From assembly GCA_963457665.1 (NCBI GenBank), contig OY735205.1, positions 23,919,317 through 23,983,316 of the forward strand: a stretch of 64,000 nucleotides of DNA. Direction: 5' to 3'. Every line of letters begins with the position of its first letter. Position 1 is the stretch's first letter. The stretch comes from Thysanoteuthis rhombus (Eukaryota; Mollusca; Cephalopoda; Oegopsida; Thysanoteuthidae). The position numbers and the translations under genes are program-made. This document shows positions 24,936 through 35,431 of the stretch, piece by piece. Under the pieces are notes generated by a model, which saw only the letters and a list, made by a program, of their open reading frames with translations, was not told the DNA's origin and ran no database searches.

Positions 24936-25672
24936 GACAGGTACAAGATGTGGGAGACGAGAGATCATAGACATGGTTACGAAAAGGAAACCTGAAGAGA
25001 GAAACGGAATCGTTCATCATGGCAGCTCAAAACAAAAGCATCAGGACAAACTATATAAAAATCAAAATCGACAGAACACAGACAAAAAGCAAGTGCCACT
25101 CATACAGTGAAGGAGATGAGACTGTAAATCACATAACTAGTGGATGTAGTCAACTCACCCAGAAGGAGTATAAACACAGACACGATAGAGTAGCAACGAT
25201 GATACACTGGGAACTGAGCAAACGAATGGGATTCAACCATGCGGAAAAGTGGTATCAGCATAAACCAGAGGCAGCCCTGGGAAATGGCAACCACAAATTA
25301 CTCTGGGACTTCGACATCCAAACCGACCACCTCATCCAGGCAAGAAGACCGGACTTAGTAATCGTAGATAAGAAAAGGAAGATCTGCCAAATAGTAGATG
25401 TGGCTGTACCTGCAGACCATAGAGTAAAGAGGTAGGGGAGTGAAAAACTAGAAAAATACCAGGATCTTGCGAGAGAACTGGAGATGTGGAACATGAAAGC
25501 CAGGGTAGTGCCAGTCATAGTGGGCACACTAGGAATTGTCCCAAAGACACCGAGGGTGAGTCTGGAGGAGATCAGGATAAAGGGAAGGATTAACACTGAA
25601 CTGACCAAAGCACTGCTAGGAACGGTGCGGATACTAAGGAAAGTGCTTGAAATACAAGGACTGCAACACTAA
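24934..25672 (+). pseudogene. RLE-type LINE C-terminal region (zinc-knuckle plus restriction-like endonuclease)
   Basis: The best-preserved coding remnant in the window. From 25019 it is open for 138 codons, has one in-frame TAG at 25433-25435, then stays open to the TAA ending at 25672. Order: KGNLKRETE-type segment; a zinc-knuckle (CCHC type) reading CHSYSEGDETVNHITSGC, where the second cysteine is tyrosine; KEYKHRHDRVA; EKWYQHKPE; LLWDFDIQTD; then RRPDLVIVDKKRK and IVDVAVPADHRV. The last two carry the PD and D residues of the PD-(D/E)XK restriction-like endonuclease used by R2/NeSL-group LINEs to nick target DNA. Near the end, VVPVIVGTLG and RILRKVLEIQ fit the usual C-terminus. The reverse transcriptase is missing (5' truncation at the (AAT)n). 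Retained open frame suggests a comparatively recent insertion. Lineage assigned from remembered motifs. Confidence 0.85.
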
Positions 25673-25956
25673 TTGTTAACAATGACCTAACAGAGGAAGG
25701 GAAATGAAAGCGGAAACGTAAACCATAGCACTGGCATGATAGGCGAAAGAGAGAAGAGATGTTGGCTGAAGACCCGAGGATACTTATCGTCACTCGACCT
25801 TCAGCAAAGACCACTGGGCAACCGGAGTGAAACTGTAAACCGCCGCATTACTGTGGCCTATGACAACTAGGAGAGAAGGGCTGGAGACTTGAGGAGACTT
25901 GCTGTCACTCAAACTCCAGCGGTAACCACCAGGTAACTGGTGTGAGATTGCAAATA

Positions 25957-25991
<35 letters not shown>

Positions 25992-26013
25992 AATGATAAT
26001 AATAATAATAATA
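25673..26013 (+). mobile_element. RLE-type LINE 3' UTR with two tandem units and (AAT)n tail
   Basis: After the stop codon, the block 'ctgaagacccgaggatactt..tcactcgacc..ggcaaccgg' and then 'ggagacttgaggagacttgc..ggtaactggtgtgag' form two tandem units of roughly 110-120 bases. It ends in (AAT)n with ATG interruptions at 25953-26013. The same units follow every other copy of this LINE here (24.4, 28.5, 57.4, 58.1 and 63.7 kb), which defines the 3' end of the family. Confidence 0.82.
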
Positions 26014-26017
26014 TTCC

Positions 26018-26535
26018 AGGGTACTAACAAACTTGCCAGATGGAAAGAGGAATTAGTATCCAGTCCCAACCCCAACAAGAAAGTGGATAGATGGATAGAT
26101 ATGGCCGTTCAGCAGAGCTACTTTTGATGAAATGGTATAAGCACCCACTTTTTGGCAAAAATCATTTTGTATTTAATGTATGTTTTATCATATTTTATTT
26201 TGCTCAATTTTATTTTTCGACTTTTCCTGAAATGATCACTGTCGGTTAAAAATTAATTTCTCATTTTACCTCTGACCTGCTCTCCGGCCATTCTGAGAGG
26301 GTAAGTGCAAGATTCTCTTATGTAAAATTAAATCTATATTCCCCTCCTGACAAAATTAAGTTCTTATAAGCAAAACTAATGTCCTATAGGGAGCAGTTTT
26401 TCATGTGAATATTTTGCTGAATTATGTACCACTCTTGTGTAAATTTGTCAGTCTCTCCCAAATTCCAGCGTACTAACAAACTTACAGGGTGGGAAGAGGA
26501 ATTTGCAACCTGTCCCAAGCCCAACCAGAAAGTGG
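26018..26535 (+). repeat. Direct repeat pair (~67 bp) flanking ~380 bp
   Basis: Positions 26018-26084 and 26467-26535 share 'gtactaacaaactt', 'ggaagaggaatt' and 'ccaaccagaaagtgga' blocks in the same order, with several substitutions. The sequence between is non-coding. This could be a diverged local duplication. Confidence 0.65.
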
Positions 26536-26859
26536 ATTCTTACTAAGTCAAGACTTGAAAGAAATAATGGGGAGGTATGCTAATACTAGTTGTACTTGAG
26601 TAGCCAAGAGACAAAGCTTAGTGTTATAGTTCTTAAGCAGGTGGCGAAGGATAAACGCTCTGCCTCACTGTTAGATGTGGCGCACATCTATATGCTTTCT
26701 CCTGAAGAAAATATACCTTGGGTACTGGGAGGCCGTAGAGCTCTGTGGTTACTCCTGAATCACATCAGTTTTAACCAATCCACCAAAGTCCAGTGCTACC
26801 TCAAAGCACTAAAAAACAAAAAACAAAAACAAACATAACAGTACTACCAAATCAATTTA
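26536..26859. other. Non-coding stretch
   Basis: No feature recognised. An open frame at 26590-26838 has no resemblance to a known protein that I can see. Confidence 0.4.
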
Positions 26860-27150
26860 CTGCAAACAATGGGGCACGAATTCTAAATGTTTTATATGTG
26901 TTATAACAGGTAGGTGCTCCCTCGTTAGCCATCAGGAGGGACCTGGTCGTCGTCCTGTGATTGCTGGCCCAAACCCAGGCTCGTGTACCCTTAATGGCCA
27001 TCAGGAAGTACACAGTCATTGCCATGCTACTTTTGGACAAAAGCCCAGCTCATGCTCCTCTAATGATGACCAGGAAGGGCACAGCCGTCACCGAGCGACA
27101 GTGAGCCAGAGCAAGAAAAGAAAATGAATAAGAGAGAACAACAGGTTAGT
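26860..27150 (+). pseudogene. RLE-type LINE, N-terminal tandem-repeat region
   Basis: About three tandem units of roughly 69 bases (starts near 26908, 26972 and 27040), each readable as a 23-residue repeat of the type GSCTLNGHQEVHSHCHATFG or SSCSSNDDQEGHSRHRATVS. The same repeat occurs, diverged, at 57530-57665. The units are rich in Gly, Ser, His, Gln and Arg. They lie directly upstream of the segment that precedes the reverse transcriptase, so I read them as part of the element's N-terminal protein region or its 5' leader. Function unknown. Confidence 0.55.
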
Positions 27151-27151
27151 A

Positions 27152-27930
27152 ATGTATTGGTACTTCCAAAGCATATCATCTGTGCGGTGCTATAGGGAAT
27201 GCATGCTCAAAATATGGAAGGAAAAATCCATCGCAGAGGTATCAAGCCAGCAACTGGTTGATCAAATTACACATAGTCTGAAAAACAAATGGAGAGAGAA
27301 CAATAGTCAACGGAGAACCAATAGTATTGAATGAAATTGCATTGAAACATGCTCTAAAAAATTAGCCAACTGAAAAGCACCAGGACCCTATGGGATCCAC
27401 AGATATTGGTTTAGAAATTTATCACACCACATGGCAGACTCACCATCAACTCCAAAGTTGAGGGCGAGGTCCCAGAATGGATGACCAGTGGCAGAACCAT
27501 CCTCATTTAAAAGGACTCTGAAAAGGGGGATCAGGCAAACAATTATAGACCATTCATGTGCTTACCACTCATGTGGAAAATCCTAACTGGACAGATAGCG
27601 GAGAGAATTTACATATCCATGGAAAGAAGAGGACCATCACCAGATGAACAGAATGATGCCGGAGAGCCGGAGAGGAACCGGAGGGGGGGCACGAAAGACT
27701 TGCTCTACATCGACCAAATAATCTTAAAAGGAGTAAGAAAAAAGAAGAACCTTGCAATGGGATAGATAGACTATAAAAAAGCATACAACATGATTCTTCA
27801 TAGCTGGTTACTCAAATGCATCAGAATATTCAAGATCAGTGAACCAGTGGTGAGATTCATAGCCAACTCTATGAATAACTAGAAAGTAGACTTGACAACC
27901 ACCGGAAAAAATAGCAGAGGTAAGTATAAT
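27152..27930 (+). pseudogene. RLE-type LINE, pre-RT segment and reverse transcriptase (5' half)
   Basis: Starts with MYWYFQSISSVRCYRECML, then KIWKEKSIAEVSSQQLVDQ, matching the conserved 'RGYRKRML..IW..QRLxDQ' block that precedes the RT in this LINE group. After frameshifts the RT fingers appear: APGPYGIHRYW (the usual K-A-P-G-P-D-G-I block, D to Y), NNYRPF-type and CLPLMWKILTGQIAERI at 27556-27615. Next come QNDAGEP and DLLYIDQIILKGVR, then the motif A region IDYKKAYNMI at 27760-27795, which keeps the first catalytic aspartate. Around 27915 the RT breaks off: the active-site (F/Y)xDD region is missing and the sequence jumps to the C-terminal region of the next entry. Three or more frameshifts and stops make it non-functional. 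Confidence 0.8.
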
Positions 27931-28400
27931 AATAAGAAGCTATACGGAGGATTTAGAAGACTGATATCAGATGTTACAGACGAGAGATCATGTACATTGT
28001 TACGAAAAAGAAACCTAAAGATGGAAACAGAATTGCTCATCATGGCAGCCTTAAACAAATGCATCACGACAAACTATATCAAAACAAAAATCGACTGAAC
28101 ACAGACAAACTACAAATGCTGCCTATGTACGGAAAGAGATGAGATCGCAAACCAAATAACAAGTGAAAATTGTCAACTAGCCCAGAAGGAGTATAAACAC
28201 AGACACGATAGAGTAGCATCAGTGATACACTTGGAACTGGGCAAACTTAATGAGACTTAAGCATGCAGAAAAGTGGTACCAGCAGAAACCGGAGACAGCC
28301 CTGGAGAATGGAAATAACAAATTACTTTGGGATTTTAAGGTCCAAACTGACCACCCCATTGAAGCGAGAAATATGAGATCTATGACCTTAGCTGTTAGCA
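27931..28400 (+). pseudogene. RLE-type LINE C-terminal region, copy 2, internally deleted
   Basis: Begins NNKKLYGGFRRLISDVTDER and continues LRKRNLKMETELLIMAALNK, the same segment as copy 1. A knuckle-like CCLCTERDEIANQI follows, then KEYKHRHDRVASVIHLEL and, after a frameshift, HAEKWYQQKPETALENGNNK. It ends at about 28375 before the RPD..DVA endonuclease core, so the catalytic residues are absent. There are stops at 28098 and several frameshifts. The direct junction with the RT half upstream shows that roughly the middle third of the protein was deleted from this copy or from its source element. Confidence 0.8.
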
Positions 28401-28479
28401 GTAGCCCAACAAGAGAAGAGGAAAAAGACAAAACAAAACAAAAAAACAAACAAACCCAAAACACAGCTCAGCTGTGATA

Positions 28480-28690
28480 GATGAGGGAGACACGAGTGGT
28501 GAGCTGAAGACAAGAGGAGACTAACTGTCAAACAGCGACAACGAACGGGCAACTGGTGTGAAACTGTTAACCACAGCACTAATGTGGACTTCGAGAGTTT
28601 GAAGAGGAGGACTAGAGACTTGCTGTCACTTGGTCTCCAGCTGTGACCAACAGGCAACTGATGTGAAAATGAATAATAAATAAATGAATT
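28480..28690 (+). mobile_element. RLE-type LINE 3' UTR of copy 2
   Basis: Two tandem 3' units with 'gggcaactggtgtgaaactg' at about 28546-28566 and 'aggcaactgatgtgaaaatg' near 28651, ending in a short AATAAATAAAT tail. It completes the copy that starts at 26.9 kb, minus its endonuclease core. Confidence 0.78.
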
Positions 28691-28735
28691 TTGCGTCCGT
28701 GCTCCACCCTCCAATAAAACGATCTCTTAATGGAA

Positions 28736-28866
28736 TTAACTATTAAATGCTAATTATACATTTCTATTAATTAACTATTAAATGCTAATTATACATTTCT
28801 ATTAATTAACTATTAAATGCTGATTATACATTTCTATTAATTAACTATTAAATGCTAATTATGCAT
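28736..28866 (+). repeat. 35-bp tandem repeat, ~3.7 copies
   Basis: The unit ttaactattaaatgctaatt plus atacatttctattaa repeats at 28736, 28771, 28806 and 28841 with one or two substitutions per copy. The last copy is partial. Very low divergence implies recent expansion. Unit junctions create attaattaa palindromes. Confidence 0.95.
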
Positions 28867-28869
28867 TTT

Positions 28870-30239
28870 GCAAATACGTAAAAATCCAGATGCAATCGAA
28901 TCTAATTTCTTTCTTGTCACATCAAATTGCGCTATTTTTGTTCCACTGGAAAACTCGAAGGATCACTGGGTTGTTTGGTATATTTTCAATCATTGAAATC
29001 GAATGCAATTTATTCATCTTCACTTTGACACCATTCCTCATTTTATTTAGACTATGTTGGTGTGTAATCTTGATTATAACGATGAGATATCCGCACCATC
29101 GTCAACAGTCTTCCTTTTCATATGTCTATTAATGCTTATAGTGGCTTATAATTTGACTTTGTGCAAGAAGGAGGGTTAGTTTCATACTCCTTTTTAATCA
29201 ATATAAACGGCCGTAACCAGTTAGTACGGCAATTAACTGTTTTCATTCCTACCCATCAATCCAGTTTGCGCAGAAAATATTGTGACTTCACTAGGTTAGC
29301 CCAATACTTCTAGAAGAGTGGACCTTTTCCCCATCACGAATTAATTTTTAGCGAAGAAAAATAAGAAAATTTCCAGCGATACCATAAAATAATATAGAGT
29401 TACTAGGCAGGAGAAATATTTTTATTTTGCATGAAAAAGTAAGCATTCACAGTATTGCTTGGAGCTGGGAGGGATAACATCTTATAAATAACCAATGAGG
29501 TTCCCAAACCCATCTGCCCACGCAAAGTCATCGATGAGCACCATCAATAGTTGAGAGATTTTCATGTTATCGTACATGACACATATAAAAGAAAAAATCG
29601 CATGTGATTCTTTGTAAGCTTAGAAATTAGAATTTATAGGAGTTTTAACTAAAAGTTGCTACATTGCATTTGTAAAATAATACAACCTCATTGCTACATA
29701 ACCTTCTGATGACAGAATCTTTGATGCTGTACCAGAAGGAATGAACTATTTACTAAAATGTCAATCCGTCTCTTTTTTATGTTTTCTGGTTTTGATGGCG
29801 GGCATGGAAAGACACAAGAAGAAAATCCACCAGACGAATAATAGTTTAACGACAGGCACCGGAACCAAGACGCACATCTGCAATATCAAAACGATTCAGA
29901 CATTTGTAATTGATTAATCTATCTGTTGTAATCAAGGAACTGTCCTGTTTTATCGTAAAATATTAATTATCTCAAAGAAAAGATGATCGATATTGGGATT
30001 TTGATAAGAGCACATACAGAGGCAGGTAGTGTCCAGGTCATTTGTCTGGTAATGACCAGTCTCTTGATTACAACAACAGATTGTAATCGTATTATTTTGG
30101 CAATTTGGATGAAATGAATCATTCTTATCTTCATGGAATCAGTGCATTGTTTCATTAGGATTTGCTACAATGTTTTAAACAAAACAACGAAAGTTTGTAG
30201 GAATATTCCCTTCTATGTTGATCATGGATCTGTTTCATT
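28870..30239. other. Non-coding stretch
   Basis: No feature recognised. AT-rich unique-looking sequence. Confidence 0.5.
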
Positions 30240-30530
30240 TCACAAACAGTTGTGGGTATCATCACAGGTGTGTCAAGGGTCAGATAGCCTGACGGAGCCC
30301 ACCCCTCTTCTAGTTGGTTTAGAATCAGAGTTGTCCATCTCCTCGACTGATTGAAGACCATAGCCAGAGAGCTCAATCTGCTCTATTTTCCCATAGCTAG
30401 GGGAAGAGGTCGATTCATGCCTTTCCCAAAGGAACTCGAACAAAATGAACACAACTTGTCTTAGACAGAATTCAAACTCGGCTCACTGTCTATTCTATGT
30501 GCCGTTAACCGTTCAGCTACTTCACACCAA
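30240..30530 (-). repeat. tRNA-derived SINE-like repeat, family H
   Basis: On the minus strand, tagctgaacggttaacgg (30519-30502) fits an A box and gagtttgaattctg (30481-30467) fits a B box, spaced about as in a tRNA. A body of about 230 bases follows, with no internal match to the other SINE-like families here. Only one copy is seen in this window, so the SINE call rests on the head alone. Confidence 0.5.
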
Positions 30531-30539
30531 TCAAAACAT

Positions 30540-32150
30540 TTCAGGAGGTTACAAGTACGTGATTAAATGTTTGGAAATATCGTCAAAATATTATCAAGTA
30601 TTAAGACACACCTGGTTATCATAGGAGAAGGATATCACTATATTCGTTTAAATATTTAATCTGCGACTCATTTCTAACGTAGATTGGGAATACAATCGCA
30701 TCAGTCTGTTTTTAACCAATCTATAATGTATGAAGTTTGAAATGTTAGTCTCATACAGATAGATTTGATTTTGAGGATGATTTAACTCCTTTTTTCAATA
30801 CTGGTCTATAAATCTTTCACTGACGCCGTTTTACGTCAATATCGAAAGAGAAGAAAGATGATAATTTTTACTGTCTTTCAAATGAACATTAAACTGCATT
30901 TGCCAATAATCAAGAGAATATATGCCATCCGGTCGTATAAATATCGAAATCATTTCTGTTCATCATGACATTTCAACCTACGCATTCGAGAGAAACCTTA
31001 TCGCCATGATTCTTTTCGTTTCGTGTCACAATTTTTATCCCAGCCCTTGCAGACATTGTACAGCTATTTAGCAACCATTAGTTTAGGATAGACTGTTAAA
31101 ATATCAAACGGTTCATTTCACTTCATTGCGAGTATCAACGAATCTATTTTACGTCAATTGCAGTAAAGGAACAATAGCATAAAAAGTATTGGCGCCACAG
31201 GGAAAAAAATTATGCGTCGCGTGTCAAAAAGCGTTGGCTATCTGAATATTCTTTACATTAACTGATTTATACATCTTTCATTGGTTCGTATTTCGTCCCA
31301 AAATCATTTTGTGATACTATCAACACTTCGATTTTTTTTGTACTGCTGCTCTCCTAATTCTGATTGGATTGGCTGAAATGATTAGCCTTTGTCTGATTGG
31401 TTTGCAGATTCTGCACGTCTGTATCAAATTGGACACCTTTTGTGTAATTTCCCGTCATTCAAGCGAAAGACGTGTGTGCAAAATGGTGGCTTTGTCTTGA
31501 TTCTTGTTTTGCATGTTTAAAGAAAATGTATTTTGCGTTTCATTACACAAATAATCCGTCTGATGTGATGTGGACAAACTCAGACGAGAAAAGAAGGGCT
31601 AGTATTAACGAAAGATAGGATTAATCTTTTATAGCGGTTTATAATGAGGTAAAACGAGATAAAGCTATTAGCAGGAAATATCATTAAAACACAATTATCA
31701 TGAACTTCGATGGGGGAACAAGAAAAACTTTCATCTCTGGTTTTAAATATTTCTGTTTTACCTAGTTTGTGATAAAGAGCTTAAAGATTGTAGTAGAAAA
31801 AGTGCATTCAAGTGAATGTCAAAAATATTTCGAAGAGTATTTTTGCTATAGAAAAATATCAACATGGCAGGCCAGGGAGAAAACATTAAGCAAGTAATTC
31901 ATCATATGGATAAGGAAGGACAACAGATAGAGCAAAAGATTTACCGATTAGTACCCAAGTAATGCAAAGTGTATAACATCTCTTGTAAAAACATGAATCA
32001 GTATTAAATTTGTACGTAATGAAACTGAGTTCGATTCCCTTTATTTTTGATGAGCGTTGGTCGTGCAAAATTAAATGCTATGTTGTTACGTATGAAATGT
32101 GTTCTTCTATTAGAAATATGGAAGATGATATGAACAACAAAAGAGGTAAA
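30540..32150. other. Non-coding stretch
   Basis: No feature recognised on either strand. Confidence 0.5.
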
Positions 32151-32157
32151 TATTCAT

Positions 32158-32775
32158 TCAAAAATGTGACCCATTTGAAGTAAAGACTTTTTTCAAAGAT
32201 CTTTGAATGATAATGCCATCACTATAGAATTCTTTAGGTCTCAGTGGTCCCAGATCCGATAAAAGCACAAAACGAAATACGGCACCCTTACTGTTCAACC
32301 TTTTGTTATAGATATGGCGATTGGAATACTTGATAAAAACAAACAAACAAAAACAACGATAATCTGTAGGACGAATGTCAGGAGGATATCGAGGAAACTA
32401 CTAGACTTCATACCTCAATTCTCTAAGCTTAGACACTGCTAACCGAGAGATGCAGTGTATTGGACTGTCATGGAAAATTAGATTCATTTCTTGTGGGACC
32501 CATTGTCCCAATATCTCAGTACTTCCTATTGCATTTGTATGGCATGATACGGTCACCGTTGAAGTCCTGAAGTCTCCAGGAAGTATTCATGGGATGTTAG
32601 GCACTACTGTCGATAATTAAGAACAGGACAAGGCATCCGTTGAAGCGTTTTAGCGATATTCATATTCCCAGACCTAAATCAACTGAATCAATGCTAATCA
32701 ATTCCTACTGTAGTATTGTCCACTCCAAATGCTTTGTTGACGTTATCAGCAGCCTATGTTCTAATTTGAGATTGT
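32158..32775 (-). pseudogene. mariner-family transposase remnant, copy 1
   Basis: Minus-strand translation over several frames gives, in order, NVNKAFGVDNTTVG (N-terminal helix-turn-helix region), FRSGNMNIAKT (the usual RFRSGD..LED block), PVLNYRQ, a W(V)P-type segment just before the catalytic core, IFHDSPIHCISRLAVSKLRE (matching the HDNARPH region with the second catalytic aspartate), and FPRYPPDIRPTDYRCF (the YSPDL-P-DYHLF block with the third aspartate). It ends in FYSDGII...KVFTSNGSHF, the typical C-terminus with a basic stretch and a final G-x-F. In mariner these residues cut and join DNA at TA sites. Most of the core between the HTH and the second aspartate is gone and stops are present, so it is dead. 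The terminal inverted repeats were not located. Confidence 0.78.
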
Positions 32776-33100
32776 ACTTATTAGTATAACCTCTTGAGTA
32801 GACACCATTGATGTTAAAGGCTCAAAAACCTAAAATAAAAAAACGAATGATATCTCTATTTACATTGAATCAGCGAAAAAACTATAACACTACTAAATAT
32901 TTCAAATTTAGCATTATTCCTTTCAAGATAAATTAATGGAATTTAATGTACAATAGCCCAACAGTCAAGAAGTAAATCCCAAATGTGATAAGAATCTGCA
33001 TTTTGATTCAAATGTATATTTTTAGGTTATGAATAGATTTGTTTTCGATTTAAACTTTATACTGTATCAGCCAAAGATCAAATCCAGTATGCATCCTTGG

Positions 33101-33103
<3 letters not shown>

Positions 33104-33188
<85 letters not shown>

Positions 33189-33203
33189 TAGAAAAGTAAA
33201 AAG

Positions 33204-33238
<35 letters not shown>

Positions 33239-33253
33239 TAGAAAAGTAGAAAG

Positions 33254-33286
<33 letters not shown>

Positions 33287-33297
33287 TAAAAGTAGAA

Positions 33298-33390
<93 letters not shown>

Positions 33391-33430
33391 TAGATAGATA
33401 GATTGATAGATTGATAGACAGATAGATAGA
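33104..33430. repeat. Compound CA/TA/GA array with repeated higher-order unit
   Basis: (CA)n, then three successive blocks of (TA)n(GA)n joined by 'agatagaaaagtaraaagata' linkers (near 33182-33205, 33238-33258, 33287-33302), then (TA)n(GA)n and a GATA/TTGATAGA run. The linker plus both dinucleotide tracts behave as one repeat unit of about 60-80 bases. Confidence 0.9.
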
Positions 33431-34541
33431 CCGATAGAGATTGAGATAATTATTTGGAAACAGTAATAGATCTTTGTAGTAATCCCAAGAAAAACATTAT
33501 TTAACCGAGCGGATGAGAATTGTCACGATGAAGAATGATGCTGGAAAATAATGTTTGACTTGAACTCCCGTTAGGCCATAATACTAGGGAAACACATACA
33601 ATGAAATGATTCTACATGAAGTGGGGTCAAAATCCTCTGTTTGTGACCCATCAATTGTATCTGCCATTGCAGGCTAAGTAATAGTTTATTTTCACAAATT
33701 GGGATGGGGGGGGGGATATTTCCCATTAGTATCACGTGAAATGCTTAGCAGATATGGCTATGATATTGAGTTTATTATATTGTATACAATTGAAGCTTTC
33801 GATTACTTTTCGGTAATAACTAGACAAGAGCATGTCAAATATCAGATACGTTTTCCATTCAGTGCATGTTATTATACTTTTTATTATAATCAAAGCATAG
33901 AGATAAACAGTCAGAAATTCTATGAGTTGACGGAAAATGAAGTGTTTTGAATGACTCGAGTGTTGCCACTGATGGTTCACGGGATTCATCTGCCTGCGTT
34001 GGAATTGTGAATGCTGAAGAATCTCTCTATACAGATCCCTATTGCCTTCCGTTGATACTAATACCCTTAGGAATATCAAGATCCCTAATATCTCAAATCC
34101 CCCTCTCTTTCTCAGCTTCTCTCTCTCTCTCTCTATCTAACTCTCTGTCCCCTTTTTCTCACGCACATAGGCAGAAATCACATAGTGGGTAGAGGAGAGG
34201 ATCGGAGAATGGACTCACAACGGAGGTGGGGGGTGAAGAATCAGTGTAGGGGTATGCAAAAGAGTAGGGAGTGGAACATGAAGAATGTTGCAAAAAGAGA
34301 ACGACTGAACTCCGCCGTCAAGACAAGAAGGAAGACGAGTAAGTGAAGTAACGAGAATCGAATTACCATTGAGTGTCTGTGAGCTGAAGTTTCAGTTGTC
34401 TTTTTGAGGTTTGTGAAAATGTCTGGTTGTTTAGTAGAAAATGCTAGTTATAATAACACTTTTGGATAACTATTTCGCTTTATAGATCCAAATATATGTT
34501 CTCTGGTGCAGAAACTAGAAAAGTTTAATAAAAAAATCACT
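33431..34541. other. Non-coding stretch
   Basis: Contains a short C/T microsatellite near 34108-34136 and a purine-rich segment at 34180-34340. No gene recognised. Confidence 0.5.
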
Positions 34542-34596
34542 AGAATGTTCGTTGTCCGTCGTATTCAACCAAACATGCATGAATGAAGGTCTATTG

Positions 34597-34599
<3 letters not shown>

Positions 34600-34645
<46 letters not shown>

Positions 34646-34863
34646 CTCTTCTAACATGGAATGGAGCACTCTGGCGGATGAGAAATATATACAATAAAAT
34701 AGATAAATCGCTTAAATTCAACCTCACTGATCGTCCACTTCCGTGGAGTAGAGGGAGGATACCAGCTAGTTTCGATCCACTTCGTGGTACTAGATGGGAT
34801 AATGGATAGTCTATAGCCACACTGAAGAGTTGTAATACAACGAAACAGCTGCCCATGGATGAC

Positions 34864-34933
<70 letters not shown>
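34600..34933 (+). repeat. tRNA-derived SINE-like repeat, family E, copy 1, with (AT)n tail
   Basis: Bounded on the left by (AT)n (34600-34641) and on the right by (AT)n (34869-34933). Inside, on the plus strand, are a B-box-like agtttcgatccac at 34767-34779, then 'agtctatagccacactgaag', 'cgaaacagctg' and finally 'ggatgacacaata' directly joined to the (AT)n. The same 3' end joined to (AT)n occurs in three other places. I read the (AT)n as the element's 3' tail. Confidence 0.7.
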
Positions 34934-34938
<5 letters not shown>

Positions 34939-35261
34939 TGCACGACACCAGAGTGTCAATTCACATGGACCAGAAGGAAGACAATGTCGTCCTTCAATAA
35001 AAGAAACCATACAACCAATTGAAAAAAATGATATATTTTCGGAACAGACGACCCTTGAAATCAGTGCAAATCAAGCCATTAAAACTCATTTTCCACTGAC
35101 CATGAATTACATCAATTGAAAAAGGGTTCAAGTATGTCAAGCGTACTACGTGCCTATGTATTGCGACTGAATTTTTGGCCACTAAGCATTGAATTTTTTA
35201 AAAATTTGGGGAGATCATGAAGGCGCTCTCTACTATAATAGATAGGATATAATTTCGATAC

Positions 35262-35290
35262 GCTCTCTCTCTTTCTCTCTCTCTCTCTCC

Positions 35291-35326
<36 letters not shown>

Positions 35327-35374
35327 CCCCATATACATGTGTGTGTATATATGCATATATATATATATATATAT

Positions 35375-35430
<56 letters not shown>
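35262..35430. repeat. Palindromic compound microsatellite (CT)n-(AT)n ... (AT)n-(GA)n
   Basis: (CT)n at 35262-35289 and (AT)n at 35290-35313, a 35-base middle with further TA/CA and GT steps, then (AT)n to 35377 and (GA)n at 35378-35429. The two halves are reverse complements in composition, so it can form a long hairpin. Confidence 0.9.

Positions 35431-35431
<1 letters not shown>

Noticed and set aside
24725-25020. Open frames made of long runs of Asn, Ile or Leu
   Set aside because: They are translations of the (AAT)n array in different frames, not genes.
34515-35010. Open frames of 119-142 codons with Tyr-Ile repeats
   Set aside because: The length comes from (AT)n arrays and SINE-like sequence; no supporting domain.
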